Below are positions 1 to 7,287 of a stretch of DNA of 8,820 nucleotides, piece by piece. Each line of letters begins with the position of its first letter. Within the stretch, counting starts at the first letter, position 1. The stretch comes from Deltaproteobacteria bacterium (GTDB taxonomy: Bacteria; Desulfobacterota_B; Binatia; UBA9968), in assembly GCA_022545745.1 (NCBI GenBank), contig JACZQL010000027.1, positions 1 through 8,820 of the forward strand, in the 5' to 3' direction. The translations under genes and the position numbers were made by a program. Below the pieces are notes generated by a model. That model worked only from the letters and a program-made list of their open reading frames with translations, searched no databases and was not told where the DNA came from.

Positions 1-896
1 TGAAAAGAGGTGACAAAATTGGGGTTTTGGCCCCTTCGGGGGCTGTGAACTCCGGACCGCTCAGCGACGGGGTTAGCGCGATCCAACGTGAGGGCTTTGA
101 AGTCGTTCTGGCGGAGGGAATTTCGGATCGGAAAGGGTACCTAGCAGGAGAGAAGAAGCCGAGGGCCAGGGCCCTGGAACAACTGTTCGCAAGGGAGGAT
201 GTCCGAGCTATATTCTGTGCTCGAGGGGGATTTGGTTCCATCCAGCTATTGCCGTTATTGAACCCTGCGACCATTCGCTCGCAGCCAAAAATCTTTGTTG
301 GGTACAGCGATGTAAGCGTGCTATTAAACTGGTTAATCCAGAGTTGTGGGCTGGTATCCTTTCACGGGCCAATGGTAGTTATGGATATAGCTCGGGGTCT
401 AAAGGGACGTAGTAGGGATCTTTTCTGGGAGACCCTGTGTGGGGCGAGTGACACGTGGTTTGTCAGCGGTATCCCCATATGCCCTGGAAAGAAGGTGGTC
501 CAGGCGGAAATGGTAGGGGGATGTCTGTCTGTGGTGGTGACGACACTCGGAACTCCTTATGAAATACAGACTAAGGGAAAGATCCTCTTTCTTGAAGATG
601 TAGGAGAGAAGACCTATCGCATCGAACGGATGCTCACCCATCTGAAAATGGCAGGCAAATTGAACGATGTTGCAGGGGTCGTATTTGGACAGTTTACCGA
701 TTGTGAGTTGGGTGAGGGCAGGGGACTGACTGAGGTCGTGGAGGATCTCTTTCAGGATGTGACCTATCCCGTCCTGTCAGGTATCAGTGCGGGGCATGGG
801 GAAGAAAATTTCCTGCTCCCATTCGGTGTAAAGATGGTCTTGGACGGTCGAGCGGGGTCACTGTCATTGTTGGAATCGCCCACTGTGCAACCTTAG
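1..896 (+). CDS. ldcA: LD-carboxypeptidase (muramoyltetrapeptide carboxypeptidase), 5' end clipped
   Basis: Serine peptidase of the S66 family, cytoplasmic. It removes the terminal D-Ala from L-Ala-D-Glu-mDAP-D-Ala tetrapeptides during murein recycling. The frame is open from base 3 and reads KRGDKIGVLAPSG, the usual N-terminus of the family. Bases 1-2 are TG, so the real start is almost certainly an NTG codon whose first base lies just outside the window. The in-frame TTG at 27 would cut into the conserved strand and is not the start. With the inferred start the protein is about 298 residues, normal for the family. The nucleophile motif GYSD (Ser about 103), the LFLEDVGE segment (catalytic Glu about 199) and SAGHGEEN (His about 266) form the expected Ser-Glu-His set. 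The gene ends 22 nt before the hydrolase ATG and shares a cluster with mpl, which uses its tripeptide product. MccF-type immunity peptidases belong to the same family, but the context favours recycling. Confidence 0.93.
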   Translation, partial: KRGDKIGVLAPSGAVNSGPLSDGVSAIQREGFEVVLAEGISDRKGYLAGEKKPRARALEQLFAREDVRAIFCARGGFGSIQLLPLLNPATIRSQPKIFVGYSDVSVLLNWLIQSCGLVSFHGPMVVMDIARGLKGRSRDLFWETLCGASDTWFVSGIPICPGKKVVQAEMVGGCLSVVVTTLGTPYEIQTKGKILFLEDVGEKTYRIERMLTHLKMAGKLNDVAGVVFGQFTDCELGEGRGLTEVVEDLFQDVTYPVLSGISAGHGEENFLLPFGVKMVLDGRAGSLSLLESPTVQP

Positions 897-918
897 CTTG
901 TACGCATTAGAGAAACTG

Positions 919-2046
919 ATGGATTTTAGTACCGTTGAGGATGCATTCAAGGAGGCCGTTGCCAACGGGGTTTTTCCTGGGGCTGTGGTCTTGGTGGCTA
1001 AAGGAGAGGAAGTCGTCCTGGAGGGGGCCTATGGCTTTCGCTCTCTCCTCCCTGAGAAAAGTCCCATGGAGACGGACACCATCTTCGACCTTGCCTCTTT
1101 GACCAAGTGCATCGCCACTACGACGGCAATCATGCTCCTGGTCAAAGAGGGGAAAATCCGCCTTGAGGACCGCGTGACTCGTTTTGTTCCGAACTTTGGA
1201 GTCTTCAACAAGACCCATGTGAGCTTTCGTTACTTGTTGGCCCACTGCTCCGGGCTCGCGGCGTGGCAGCCCTACTTTGAGGAGATTATCAAGAGGGAGA
1301 AAGACGGGGGATTGAAGTACGTGGCTAGCAGGGCGGCAGAGAGTTTCGTGTTCGAGCGAGTGCATAGAGAAAAACCCCTTGCGCCTGCGGGCACCCGAGT
1401 CCTATACAGTGATCTTGGATTCATAGTTCTCAGCGAAATTGTTGAGCAGATCAGCGGACGGTCCCTCGACCGCTTTTGCCAGGAGAGGATCTTCCAACCG
1501 CTGGGACTCGAATCCACCTTCTTTGTGGATCTCACTCAATTGCATGCGCGCCGCTTTCAGCCAGATCTGAAAAAGGTTGCCCCCACGGAAAACTGCCCGT
1601 GGCGAAAAAAGATCCTCTGTGGGGAGGTTGACGATGACAATGCTTACGCCATGGGAGGGGTCGCCGGTCATGCGGGGCTGTTTTCTTCTGCACGAGACAT
1701 CCATCGTTATCTCAGTCGGCTCAGACGTTGTTACGATGGTAAGGATTCCTTTTTACCTGCAGGTTTGGTCAAAGAGTTTTTGCAGCGGGATGAAACCATT
1801 AACGGATCCACCTATACCCTGGGTTGGGATACCCCAACCCCAACCAATTCTTCCAGCGGTAGCCATTTCTCACCCCTTTCCGTAGGACATCTGGGATTTA
1901 CTGGTGCCTCCATTTGGTGGGATCTGGAAAAGAATTGCTCCATCATACTATTAACCAACCGCATCCATCCCTCGCGGAATAATAATAAGATCCGGGATTT
2001 TCGCCCCCATATCCACGACCTTATTATGAAGACCCTGTTCCCATGA
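919..2046 (+). CDS. Serine hydrolase of the beta-lactamase / PBP4B (YfeW)-like family
   Basis: A serine-active enzyme with the class C beta-lactamase/DD-peptidase fold; the substrate is unknown. Numbered from ATG 919 (375 residues), the SxxK motif is S-L-T-K at 60-63, the second motif is Y-S-D at 163-165, and the third is H-L-G at 324-326 inside GHLGFTG. A segment at about 235-256 with DNAYAMGGVAGHAGLFS closely resembles the YfeW-type esterases/peptidases and the beta-lactamase half of some NagZ fusions (family knowledge from memory). No signal peptide or membrane segment is visible at the N-terminus, so it is probably cytosolic. That fits its place between ldcA and mpl and argues against a role as a secreted resistance enzyme. 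Start choice is uncertain: TTG at 898, one base after the ldcA stop, lies in the same frame but has no Shine-Dalgarno, while ATG 919 has a weak GAGA ahead of it. The 3' end overlaps mpl by 4 nt. Role in muropeptide processing is inferred from context only. Confidence 0.88.
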   Translation: MDFSTVEDAFKEAVANGVFPGAVVLVAKGEEVVLEGAYGFRSLLPEKSPMETDTIFDLASLTKCIATTTAIMLLVKEGKIRLEDRVTRFVPNFGVFNKTHVSFRYLLAHCSGLAAWQPYFEEIIKREKDGGLKYVASRAAESFVFERVHREKPLAPAGTRVLYSDLGFIVLSEIVEQISGRSLDRFCQERIFQPLGLESTFFVDLTQLHARRFQPDLKKVAPTENCPWRKKILCGEVDDDNAYAMGGVAGHAGLFSSARDIHRYLSRLRRCYDGKDSFLPAGLVKEFLQRDETINGSTYTLGWDTPTPTNSSSGSHFSPLSVGHLGFTGASIWWDLEKNCSIILLTNRIHPSRNNNKIRDFRPHIHDLIMKTLFP

Positions 2047-3476
2047 ATAACCTCCCAGTGCCCGGCAGTCACGTTCACCTCATTGCGATTTGCGGGGTGG
2101 GGATGGCTGCACTGGCCGGTCTCCTCCAATCCCTCGGATACCGAGTCACCGGGTCGGACGCGGCGGCCTATCCTCCCATGACTACCTACCTCGAAGGGTT
2201 GGGGATCACGGTCCAGTTGGGTTACCGGACGGAACACTTGGAGCAACGTCCTGACCTCGTTGTGGTGGGCAATGCCGTTTCACGCGACAACCCCGAAGTC
2301 CAGGTGGTGCTGGACAAAGGGGTCCCATCCATCTCTTTTCCTCAGGCCTTGAGGATGTTCCTCATCGGTTCGAAGAAGGCCATCGTGGTTGCGGGTACCC
2401 ATGGAAAGACCAGCACCACCTCGCTGCTGGCTTGGGTTTTGAGTCAGGCGAAATTGGATCCAAGTTTTTTCGTTGGTGGTCTTCCAGTCAACTTTGATTC
2501 CGGATTTCAAGTTGGAGGCGGGCCCTGGGCTGTCGTTGAAGGAGATGAATATGACAGTGCCTTTTTTGACAAGGGGCCCAAGTTCCTTCATTACAAACCG
2601 GAAAAGGTTATCCTCACCAGCCTAGAATTCGATCATGCGGATATCTACACGGACCTCGAACACATGAAGGGTGCCTTTCGACGACTGGTAGAAATTGTTC
2701 CTTCTTCTGGGACTCTGCTGGTATCCAATCGATATGAGGCGGCAAAAGAGGTAGTGCGGGGGGCACCCTGTCCGGTCATCTATTATGGAGAAGGTGAACC
2801 AACAGGATGGGTGGCGAAGGATGTCCGCGTGGAGCGGGGGCGGGTCCGCTTTGAGCCCATCTATAAGGATACTTCCGATGGAACCGTTGCCATTTCCCTG
2901 TTTGGGAGACACAACGTAGATAACGCCCTGGGTGTCTATGCCATGGCGAGGGAGCTGGGGTTAAAGCCAAACATCATTCGAAAGGCCATGACCACTTTCG
3001 CCGGGGTCAGGAGACGACAGGAGTTCAAAGGCGAGGTGGGAGGTGTCACCCTAATCGATGACTTTGCTCATCACCCCACGGCGGTGAGGGAGACCATTGC
3101 AGGGGTCAGAATGAGCTACCCCGGTCGCAGGCTCTGGGCCATCTTTGAACCCAGGAGTCAGACCAGCAGGAGGCGAATTTTTGAGAGAGAGTTTGCTGAG
3201 GCCTTGGCTGAGGCCGATCGGGTTGTTGTAGCCGGACTCTATCAGCCGGAAAAGATCCCTGAGAAAGACCGTCTTTCACCTGAGGCCGTAGTGAGCAAAA
3301 TCGGTCGACTCTGTGGAGACGGTCGGGCCGTCACTATCGAGAAGGCGGACGAGATCGCCACCCACGTGGTTGAGAAATCCCAGTCGGGTGACATTATCTT
3401 GGTCATGTCCAATGGCGGATTTGATAAGGTACAAGACAAAATCTTGAACTTATTAAAGGGACGGCGTCTGTCCTGA
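2043..3476 (+). CDS. mpl: UDP-N-acetylmuramate:L-alanyl-gamma-D-glutamyl-meso-diaminopimelate ligase
   Basis: ATP-dependent Mur-ligase relative that joins recycled tripeptide (L-Ala-D-Glu-mDAP) to UDP-MurNAc, bypassing MurC, MurD and MurE; cytoplasmic. The protein has 477 residues, slightly longer than the E. coli enzyme. The N-terminal nucleotide-binding region carries ICGVGMAALAGLL (about 16-28). The ATP P-loop GTHGKTS is at 118-124. The segment EGDEYDSAFFDKGPKF at about 166-181 is characteristic of Mpl rather than MurC. Further on are HNVDNALG and DDFAHHPTAVRET, the central and C-terminal Mur-ligase motifs. The ATG sits in an ATGA overlap with the stop of the preceding hydrolase and no strong Shine-Dalgarno is seen, so translational coupling is likely. 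It is the last gene before the repeat array. No U-tract terminator is visible after its stop. Confidence 0.95.
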   Translation: MNNLPVPGSHVHLIAICGVGMAALAGLLQSLGYRVTGSDAAAYPPMTTYLEGLGITVQLGYRTEHLEQRPDLVVVGNAVSRDNPEVQVVLDKGVPSISFPQALRMFLIGSKKAIVVAGTHGKTSTTSLLAWVLSQAKLDPSFFVGGLPVNFDSGFQVGGGPWAVVEGDEYDSAFFDKGPKFLHYKPEKVILTSLEFDHADIYTDLEHMKGAFRRLVEIVPSSGTLLVSNRYEAAKEVVRGAPCPVIYYGEGEPTGWVAKDVRVERGRVRFEPIYKDTSDGTVAISLFGRHNVDNALGVYAMARELGLKPNIIRKAMTTFAGVRRRQEFKGEVGGVTLIDDFAHHPTAVRETIAGVRMSYPGRRLWAIFEPRSQTSRRRIFEREFAEALAEADRVVVAGLYQPEKIPEKDRLSPEAVVSKIGRLCGDGRAVTIEKADEIATHVVEKSQSGDIILVMSNGGFDKVQDKILNLLKGRRLS

Positions 3477-3483
3477 GTCTCAA

Positions 3484-3512
3484 TTGACACCCAAACTTCA
3501 TCTTGCTAACCA
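3484..3512 (+). promoter_or_regulatory. Candidate sigma-70-type promoter just upstream of the repeat array
   Basis: A perfect -35 hexamer TTGACA at 3484-3489 is followed by a 17-nt spacer and TAACCA at 3507-3512. The -10 match is poor (only the first two bases fit), but it is preceded by TG at 3504-3505 in the extended -10 position. If active, it would start transcription within a few bases of the first repeat unit, so the array would form the leader of the oxidoreductase transcript. This rests on hexamer matching only. Confidence 0.3.
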
Positions 3513-3516
3513 GAGA

Positions 3517-3805
3517 CCTGTGGAGTAACGTCTCGGTCGAGACTATTAATTTCAGGTGTGGCTAATACTCCACAGGGTGGAGTAACTTCTCGGTCGAGAC
3601 AATTTATCTCAGTGGTGGGTAATACTCCACCCTGTGGAGTACCCTCACGGTCGAGACTACTCATCTCAGTTGGGGATAATACTCCACCCTGTGGAGTACC
3701 CTCACGGTCGAGACCACTCATTTCAGTCGTGGGTAATACTCCACCCCGTGGAGTAAAGTCCCCGTGGAAGCGTACAATCCCAGTCGGGGTTAAGACTCCA
3801 CGGGG
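3517..3805 (+). repeat. Array of five tandem 57-bp units bounded by inverted arms
   Basis: The arm GTGGAGTA occurs at 3520, 3577, 3634, 3691 and 3748, exactly 57 bp apart. The complementary arm TACTCCAC occurs at 3566, 3623, 3680 and 3737, and as ACTCCAC at 3795. Each unit is thus left arm, 38 nt of interior, right arm, with a 3-nt spacer (AGG, CCT, CCT, CCC) to the next. The arms are invariant apart from the last one, while the interiors diverge; units 3 and 4 are the most alike and most units share CGGTCGAGAC. In units 1, 2 and 5 the flanking bases also pair (CCT with AGG, AGG with CCT, CCCC with GGGG), giving 11-bp stems; in units 3 and 4 they do not. The array fills most of the 345-bp gap between mpl and the oxidoreductase, and its last arm is 5 nt before the AGGAG ribosome binding site. 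It is not a CRISPR: there are no unique spacers and the whole unit repeats. A structured RNA leader, a small RNA or a protein-binding array are all possible. Confidence 0.9.
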
Positions 3806-3821
3806 TTAAGAGGAGATTTTT

Positions 3822-4859
3822 TTGAAAGCCGTTTGCATTCATGAGCACGGAGGGTTGGACAAGCTTCGTTACGAGGAGACGGATGATCCGAAGTTGAACT
3901 CCTCTCGCGAGGTGGTGGTCCAGCTCAGGGCTGCAGCGCTCAACCGTATCGACATCCTTAACCGCGAGGGAGTGACGGGAATGGAGGTTTCTCTTCCCCA
4001 TATTTTGGGGGCGGATGGTGCCGGTGTGGTTGTTGATGTGGGAGACGGGGTGACCAATGTCAAAAAAGGCGACGCCGTTTGTCTTTACCCACCAAGCGGG
4101 TGTGGTCGCTGTGAGTTTTGCCGAACGGATAGAGATTACATGTGTGTCCACTTACGGGTCATTGGGGAAAGGATTAAGGGCACCTACGCCGAGTACATCA
4201 AAGTCCCGGCGGAAAACTGTTTTCCCATTCCAACAGATTATTCCTTTGAGGAGGCCGCCGCTTTTCCATTGGTCTTTATCACCGTATGGAGAATGCTGGT
4301 GACCAATGCCGAGCTCAAGCCAGGTGAACATGTCCTGATCCTGGGTATCGGTGGGGGAGTGGCCTCAGCTGCACTTCAACTCGCCAAGGAGATGAATGCC
4401 CATGTCATTGTGACCTCCAGCAGCGATGCGAAGTTGGAGATGGCAAAAAATCATGGGGCGGATCACGGGATCAATTATACGAAGTCTGATTTCGTCAAGG
4501 AGGTGAGGGCCTTGACGGAAAAACGGGGTGTCGATGTGGTGGTGGATTGCGTGGGAGGGGAGAGTTGGGCAAAGAGCCTCGCTGCCTTGGCCAAGGGGGG
4601 ACGCCTGGTGACCTGTGGCGCCACGGCAGGGGCCTTTCCCCAAACCAATATTCGACGAATCTTTTGGAATCATCTCAGTATCTTTGGTTCAACCCTCGGT
4701 AGCCGGCAAGAATTTCAACAACTCCTCAGCTTTTGCAGTGCCTCGGGGATCAGACCGATCATCGATCAGGTCTTTCCTCTGAAGGGGGCAGCCGCAGCAC
4801 AGCAACGTCTCGAAGAGGGGAAACAGTTTGGTAAGATTGTCCTGCAGGTTGCCAATTGA
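3822..4859 (+). CDS. Zinc-lobe-containing quinone oxidoreductase / alcohol dehydrogenase-like protein (MDR superfamily)
   Basis: NAD(P)-dependent oxidoreductase of the medium-chain dehydrogenase/reductase superfamily, 345 residues, probably cytosolic; substrate not predictable. The N-terminal GroES-like domain contains the four structural-zinc cysteines C94, C97, C100 and C108 (spacing C-x2-C-x2-C-x7-C). The catalytic-zinc ligands of alcohol dehydrogenases are absent: the usual GHE motif reads G-A-D at 63-65 and the first-Cys region reads ALNRID. That places it nearer the quinone-reductase/enoyl-reductase type. The Rossmann dinucleotide motif LGIGGGVASAALQLAK spans about 174-189. The start is TTG at 3822, supported by AGGAG at 3811-3815 with a 6-nt spacer and by the typical opening MKAVCIHEHGG. 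It sits between the five-unit repeat array and a single related element before rho, so its expression may be tied to those elements. No functional link to its neighbours is apparent. Confidence 0.9.
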   Translation: MKAVCIHEHGGLDKLRYEETDDPKLNSSREVVVQLRAAALNRIDILNREGVTGMEVSLPHILGADGAGVVVDVGDGVTNVKKGDAVCLYPPSGCGRCEFCRTDRDYMCVHLRVIGERIKGTYAEYIKVPAENCFPIPTDYSFEEAAAFPLVFITVWRMLVTNAELKPGEHVLILGIGGGVASAALQLAKEMNAHVIVTSSSDAKLEMAKNHGADHGINYTKSDFVKEVRALTEKRGVDVVVDCVGGESWAKSLAALAKGGRLVTCGATAGAFPQTNIRRIFWNHLSIFGSTLGSRQEFQQLLSFCSASGIRPIIDQVFPLKGAAAAQQRLEEGKQFGKIVLQVAN

Positions 4860-4921
4860 CCCCATGGAATAACATCATGGTTCGACTAGTTCAGTCTCGG
4901 TAGATGAGCTATTCCACGGGG
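4860..4921 (+). repeat. Single diverged copy of the arrayed element, forming the rho leader
   Basis: CCCCATGGAATA at 4860-4871 and TATTCCACGGGG at 4910-4921 are inverted repeats matching at 11 of 12 positions, separated by 38 nt. The total length of 62 nt is exactly that of the last array unit measured from its CCCC (3744) to its GGGG (3805). Relative to that unit one G-C pair of the stem has become A-T on both arms, so pairing is kept, and one further base (A opposite C) is unpaired. The interior has little identity to the array. The sequence after the right arm also resembles that upstream of the oxidoreductase: in both, CCACGGGG is followed by a purine-rich AAGAG/GAG stretch and a run of T before the start codon. 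The element begins directly after the oxidoreductase stop and ends 19 nt before the rho ATG. A leader hairpin affecting rho expression is a reasonable inference. Confidence 0.68.
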
Positions 4922-4940
4922 CGAAAAGAGAGGATTTTCT

Positions 4941-6239
4941 ATGGCAAGTGCGAGAAGCCGAGCCGAAACAGAGGCTGCAGATCAAAACGGGTTGAATCTG
5001 ACTTCCCTTAAGAGAAAGAAGATCAGTGAGTTGGCGCTCATCGGTAAGAACTTTAGTATTGATGGCGCGGCCAATATGCGCAGGCAAGAGTTGATCTTTG
5101 CCATCCTTCAAGCGCAGACTGAGAAAAACGGATTCATATGTGGTGAGGGGGTGCTCGAGACACTTCCTGACGGCTTCGGTTTTCTCCGGGCTCCCGACTA
5201 TAACTATCTCCCCGGCCCTGACGATATTTATGTCTCGCCCAGTCAGATCCGCCGCTTTGGTCTTCGCACAGGGGATGTAATTTCTGGACAAATACGACCG
5301 CCTAAGGAAGGGGAACGGTACTTTGCCTTACTCAAGGTTGAATCCATCAACTACGAAGACCCTGACAAGGCCAGGGAGAAGATTTTATTTGATAACCTCA
5401 TTCCCCTTTACCCCGATGCTCGCCTGCTGCTCGAATGCATTCCGGACGAATACACAACTCGAATTACCGACCTCTTGATCCCCATTGGGAAGGGGCAGAG
5501 GGGGTTGATCGTAGCGGCTCCTAGAACTGGCAAGACCATGATGTTGCAAAACCTTGCCAAGGCCATTGCCATCAATCATGAAGAGGTGGTTCTGATTGTC
5601 CTGCTGATCGATGAGCGTCCAGAGGAAGTGACCGATATGCAGCGCTCCGTGAAAGGTGAGGTGGTGAGTTCCACCTTCGATGAACCAGCAACCCGTCACG
5701 TCCAGGTTGCCGAGATGGTGATTGAAAAGGCCAAGCGCCTAGTGGAGCATGGAAGAGACGTTGTGATTCTCTTGGACAGCATCACGCGCCTTGCCAGGGC
5801 CTACAATCAAGTGGTCCCACCGAGTGGAAAGATCCTCTCTGGTGGGGTGGACTCCAACGCATTGCACAAGCCGAAAAAGTTTTTTGGGGCGGCCCGTAAT
5901 ATCGAGGATGGGGGAAGCCTCACGATTATTGCTACCGCGCTTATCGATACAGGCAGCCGCATGGATGAGGTGATTTTCGAAGAGTTCAAGGGGACCGGTA
6001 ACATGGAGCTTCATTTGGACCGTCGCCTCATGGACAAACGGGTATTTCCTGCAGTGGACATCAACAAGTCAGGAACTAGGAAAGAGGAACTTCTGATTCC
6101 ACGGGAAGATCTCAATCGGATCTGGATCCTGCGCAAGGTGTTGTCTCAGCTGAGCGTCGTGGAAGCCATGGAGTTTTTGTTGGACAAGATCAAGGGGACC
6201 AAAAACAACAAGGAATTTCTTGATTCCATGAATCAATGA
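4941..6239 (+). CDS. rho: Transcription termination factor Rho
   Basis: Hexameric RNA-dependent ATPase/translocase that ends transcription at untranslated RNA; cytoplasmic. It has 432 residues, near the E. coli size. The N-terminal domain starts with [14 protein letters not shown], and the RNA-binding cold-shock-like fold includes [15 protein letters not shown] (about 70-83) and [18 protein letters not shown]. Walker A is APRTGKTM at 193-200; E. coli has K-A where this protein has [12 protein letters not shown] holds the catalytic Glu at about 225, and Walker B is VVILLDS with D279. The Q-loop region [20 protein letters not shown] is at 301-320, and the R-loop segment SGTRKEEL is at 377-384. 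ATG 4941 follows AGAGAGGA at 4927-4934 with a 6-nt spacer, a strong start. It lies downstream of the oxidoreductase and the diverged repeat element. E. coli rho is autoregulated through its leader; whether the hairpin element plays such a role here is unknown. Confidence 0.98.
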   Translation: MASARSRAETEAADQNGLNLTSLKRKKISELALIGKNFSIDGAANMRRQELIFAILQAQTEKNGFICGEGVLETLPDGFGFLRAPDYNYLPGPDDIYVSPSQIRRFGLRTGDVISGQIRPPKEGERYFALLKVESINYEDPDKAREKILFDNLIPLYPDARLLLECIPDEYTTRITDLLIPIGKGQRGLIVAAPRTGKTMMLQNLAKAIAINHEEVVLIVLLIDERPEEVTDMQRSVKGEVVSSTFDEPATRHVQVAEMVIEKAKRLVEHGRDVVILLDSITRLARAYNQVVPPSGKILSGGVDSNALHKPKKFFGAARNIEDGGSLTIIATALIDTGSRMDEVIFEEFKGTGNMELHLDRRLMDKRVFPAVDINKSGTRKEELLIPREDLNRIWILRKVLSQLSVVEAMEFLLDKIKGTKNNKEFLDSMNQ

Positions 6240-6481
6240 ACCCGATTGCTATTCCATCCTGCTCAAATCCCCTATGCCCCTTGCAGCAGCATCGAATTTT
6301 TGCTACAAGCCCAATATCACTAAGTTATTTCGTTCCTCCGCGAATGGCGGAAGAGCCAAATCTAAGTCCCGGTCTTGGAGTGCTTAAACATGCGATGGGA
6401 AGGGGTTTGCCATCCCTCGCGGGGGCCATGGTGGAAAATGAAAAAGGGAGATCAAACTAAGACAATGAAGGGTTGGATTTT
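6240..6481 (+). other. Intergenic region between rho and rpsB without a convincing gene
   Basis: About 240 bp separate the rho stop from the rpsB ATG, so a rho terminator and the rpsB-operon promoter and leader are expected here. I see no good intrinsic terminator and no promoter with two good hexamers. The stretch at about 6290-6335 is AT-rich. Possible leader hairpins are GATGG/CCATC (6394-6398 with 6410-6414) and CCC/GGG closing a TCGC loop near 6414-6425. A 74-codon open frame starting at 6236 inside the rho stop has no family resemblance or ribosome binding site. A 15-codon frame (6438-6485) overlaps the rpsB start and is treated as a finding. The ribosomal L31 gene often found next to rho is absent. 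Confidence 0.5.
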
Positions 6482-7285
6482 ATGACCGAAGTATCCATGA
6501 AGTTGCTTTTGGAGGCTGGAGTCCACTTTGGGCACCAGACCAGTCGTTGGAACCCCAAAATGAAACCCTACATCTATGGGGCCCGTAACGGTATTCATAT
6601 CGTTGACCTGCAGCAAACGGTAAAGATGTTTCACGATGTCTATGCCTTTGTCCGCGACCTAGGCGCCAAAGGAGGACAAATCCTTTTTGTAGGCACGAAA
6701 ACACAAGCGCAGGATTCCATCAAAGAGGAAGCCACACGGTGCGGGATGCATTACGTTTACCACCGGTGGCTTGGAGGGACTCTCACGAATTTCCAGACAG
6801 TACGTCAGAGCATCGAGCGTCTAAAGAAAATCACTGAAATGGAAAACGATCCCAAGATCATTGAGGCCTTGACGAAAAAAGAAATGTTGGGGTTGAGCAG
6901 GGAAAATGAAAAGTTAGAACGGTTCTTGGGAGGAATCAAAGGTATAAAAAAATTGCCGGACGCCATTTTTGTAATCGATCCTAAACAAGAAGCAATTGCT
7001 GTTCGAGAGGCCAGGAAACTGGGGATCCCGGTGGTGGCCGTCATCGACACAGACTGCGACCCGGATCTGGTGGATTACAAAGTGCCGGGTAACGATGATG
7101 CCATCCGAGCCATCCGCCTCTTTTGTGCTGCCGTGGCTGACGCTATGATTGAGGGAAAAGCCATCTACGAGCAAGCTCAAGCAGCTCAGGAAAAGGAAGA
7201 GACCTCGGAGCCGGCGTCACCGTCAACGTCTGTGCCTGCGGAGGGCGAAGCCAGTAAGGCTCAAGCGGTGGGGGAGAGTCAGTAA
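6482..7285 (+). CDS. rpsB: 30S ribosomal protein S2
   Basis: Structural protein of the small ribosomal subunit, bound at the back of the 30S head-body junction and needed for S1 attachment in proteobacteria. It has 267 residues from ATG 6482. The N-terminus [20 protein letters not shown] and the following [19 protein letters not shown] are the S2 signature. Later come [15 protein letters not shown] and [20 protein letters not shown]. After about residue 230 the protein runs into a low-complexity Ala/Glu/Ser/Pro tail, common in S2 of some lineages. ATG 6482 is chosen over the in-frame TTG at 6473 because homologues begin at this Met and AAGGG at 6468-6472 gives a usable ribosome binding site. 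First gene of the rpsB-tsf-pyrH-frr operon. In E. coli S2 represses its own operon through the leader; the leader here is not recognisably the same. Confidence 0.97.
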   Translation: MTEVSMKLLLEAGVHFGHQTSRWNPKMKPYIYGARNGIHIVDLQQTVKMFHDVYAFVRDLGAKGGQILFVGTKTQAQDSIKEEATRCGMHYVYHRWLGGTLTNFQTVRQSIERLKKITEMENDPKIIEALTKKEMLGLSRENEKLERFLGGIKGIKKLPDAIFVIDPKQEAIAVREARKLGIPVVAVIDTDCDPDLVDYKVPGNDDAIRAIRLFCAAVADAMIEGKAIYEQAQAAQEKEETSEPASPSTSVPAEGEASKAQAVGESQ

Positions 7286-7287
7286 AA

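Noticed and set aside
3517..3805. CRISPR array or integron attC-like sites
   Set aside because: The entire 57-bp unit repeats, so there are no unique spacers and no cas genes. The GTTRRRY/RYYYAAC core sites are not present at the arms, and no integrase or cassette genes are seen.
3558..3809. Open frames of 83 (+) and 71 (-) codons through the array, with repeated peptides such as NTPPCGVPSRSR
   Set aside because: The 57-bp period is a multiple of three, so any frame open in one unit stays open in all. There is no ribosome binding site, frames are open on both strands, and differences between units change amino acids freely while the arms stay constant.
5517..5540. Rho P-loop R-T in place of the E. 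coli K-A as an unusual variant
   Set aside because: The Walker lysine and threonine are intact and, as far as I recall, this variant is common outside the gammaproteobacteria.
6220..6236. Inverted repeat TTGATT/AATCAA at the end of rho as a terminator
   Set aside because: AT-rich 6-bp stem lying within the coding sequence and not followed by a T-run.
6236..6460. 74-codon open frame after rho
   Set aside because: Begins inside the rho stop, has no ribosome binding site, a composition unlike the neighbouring genes and no recognisable motif.
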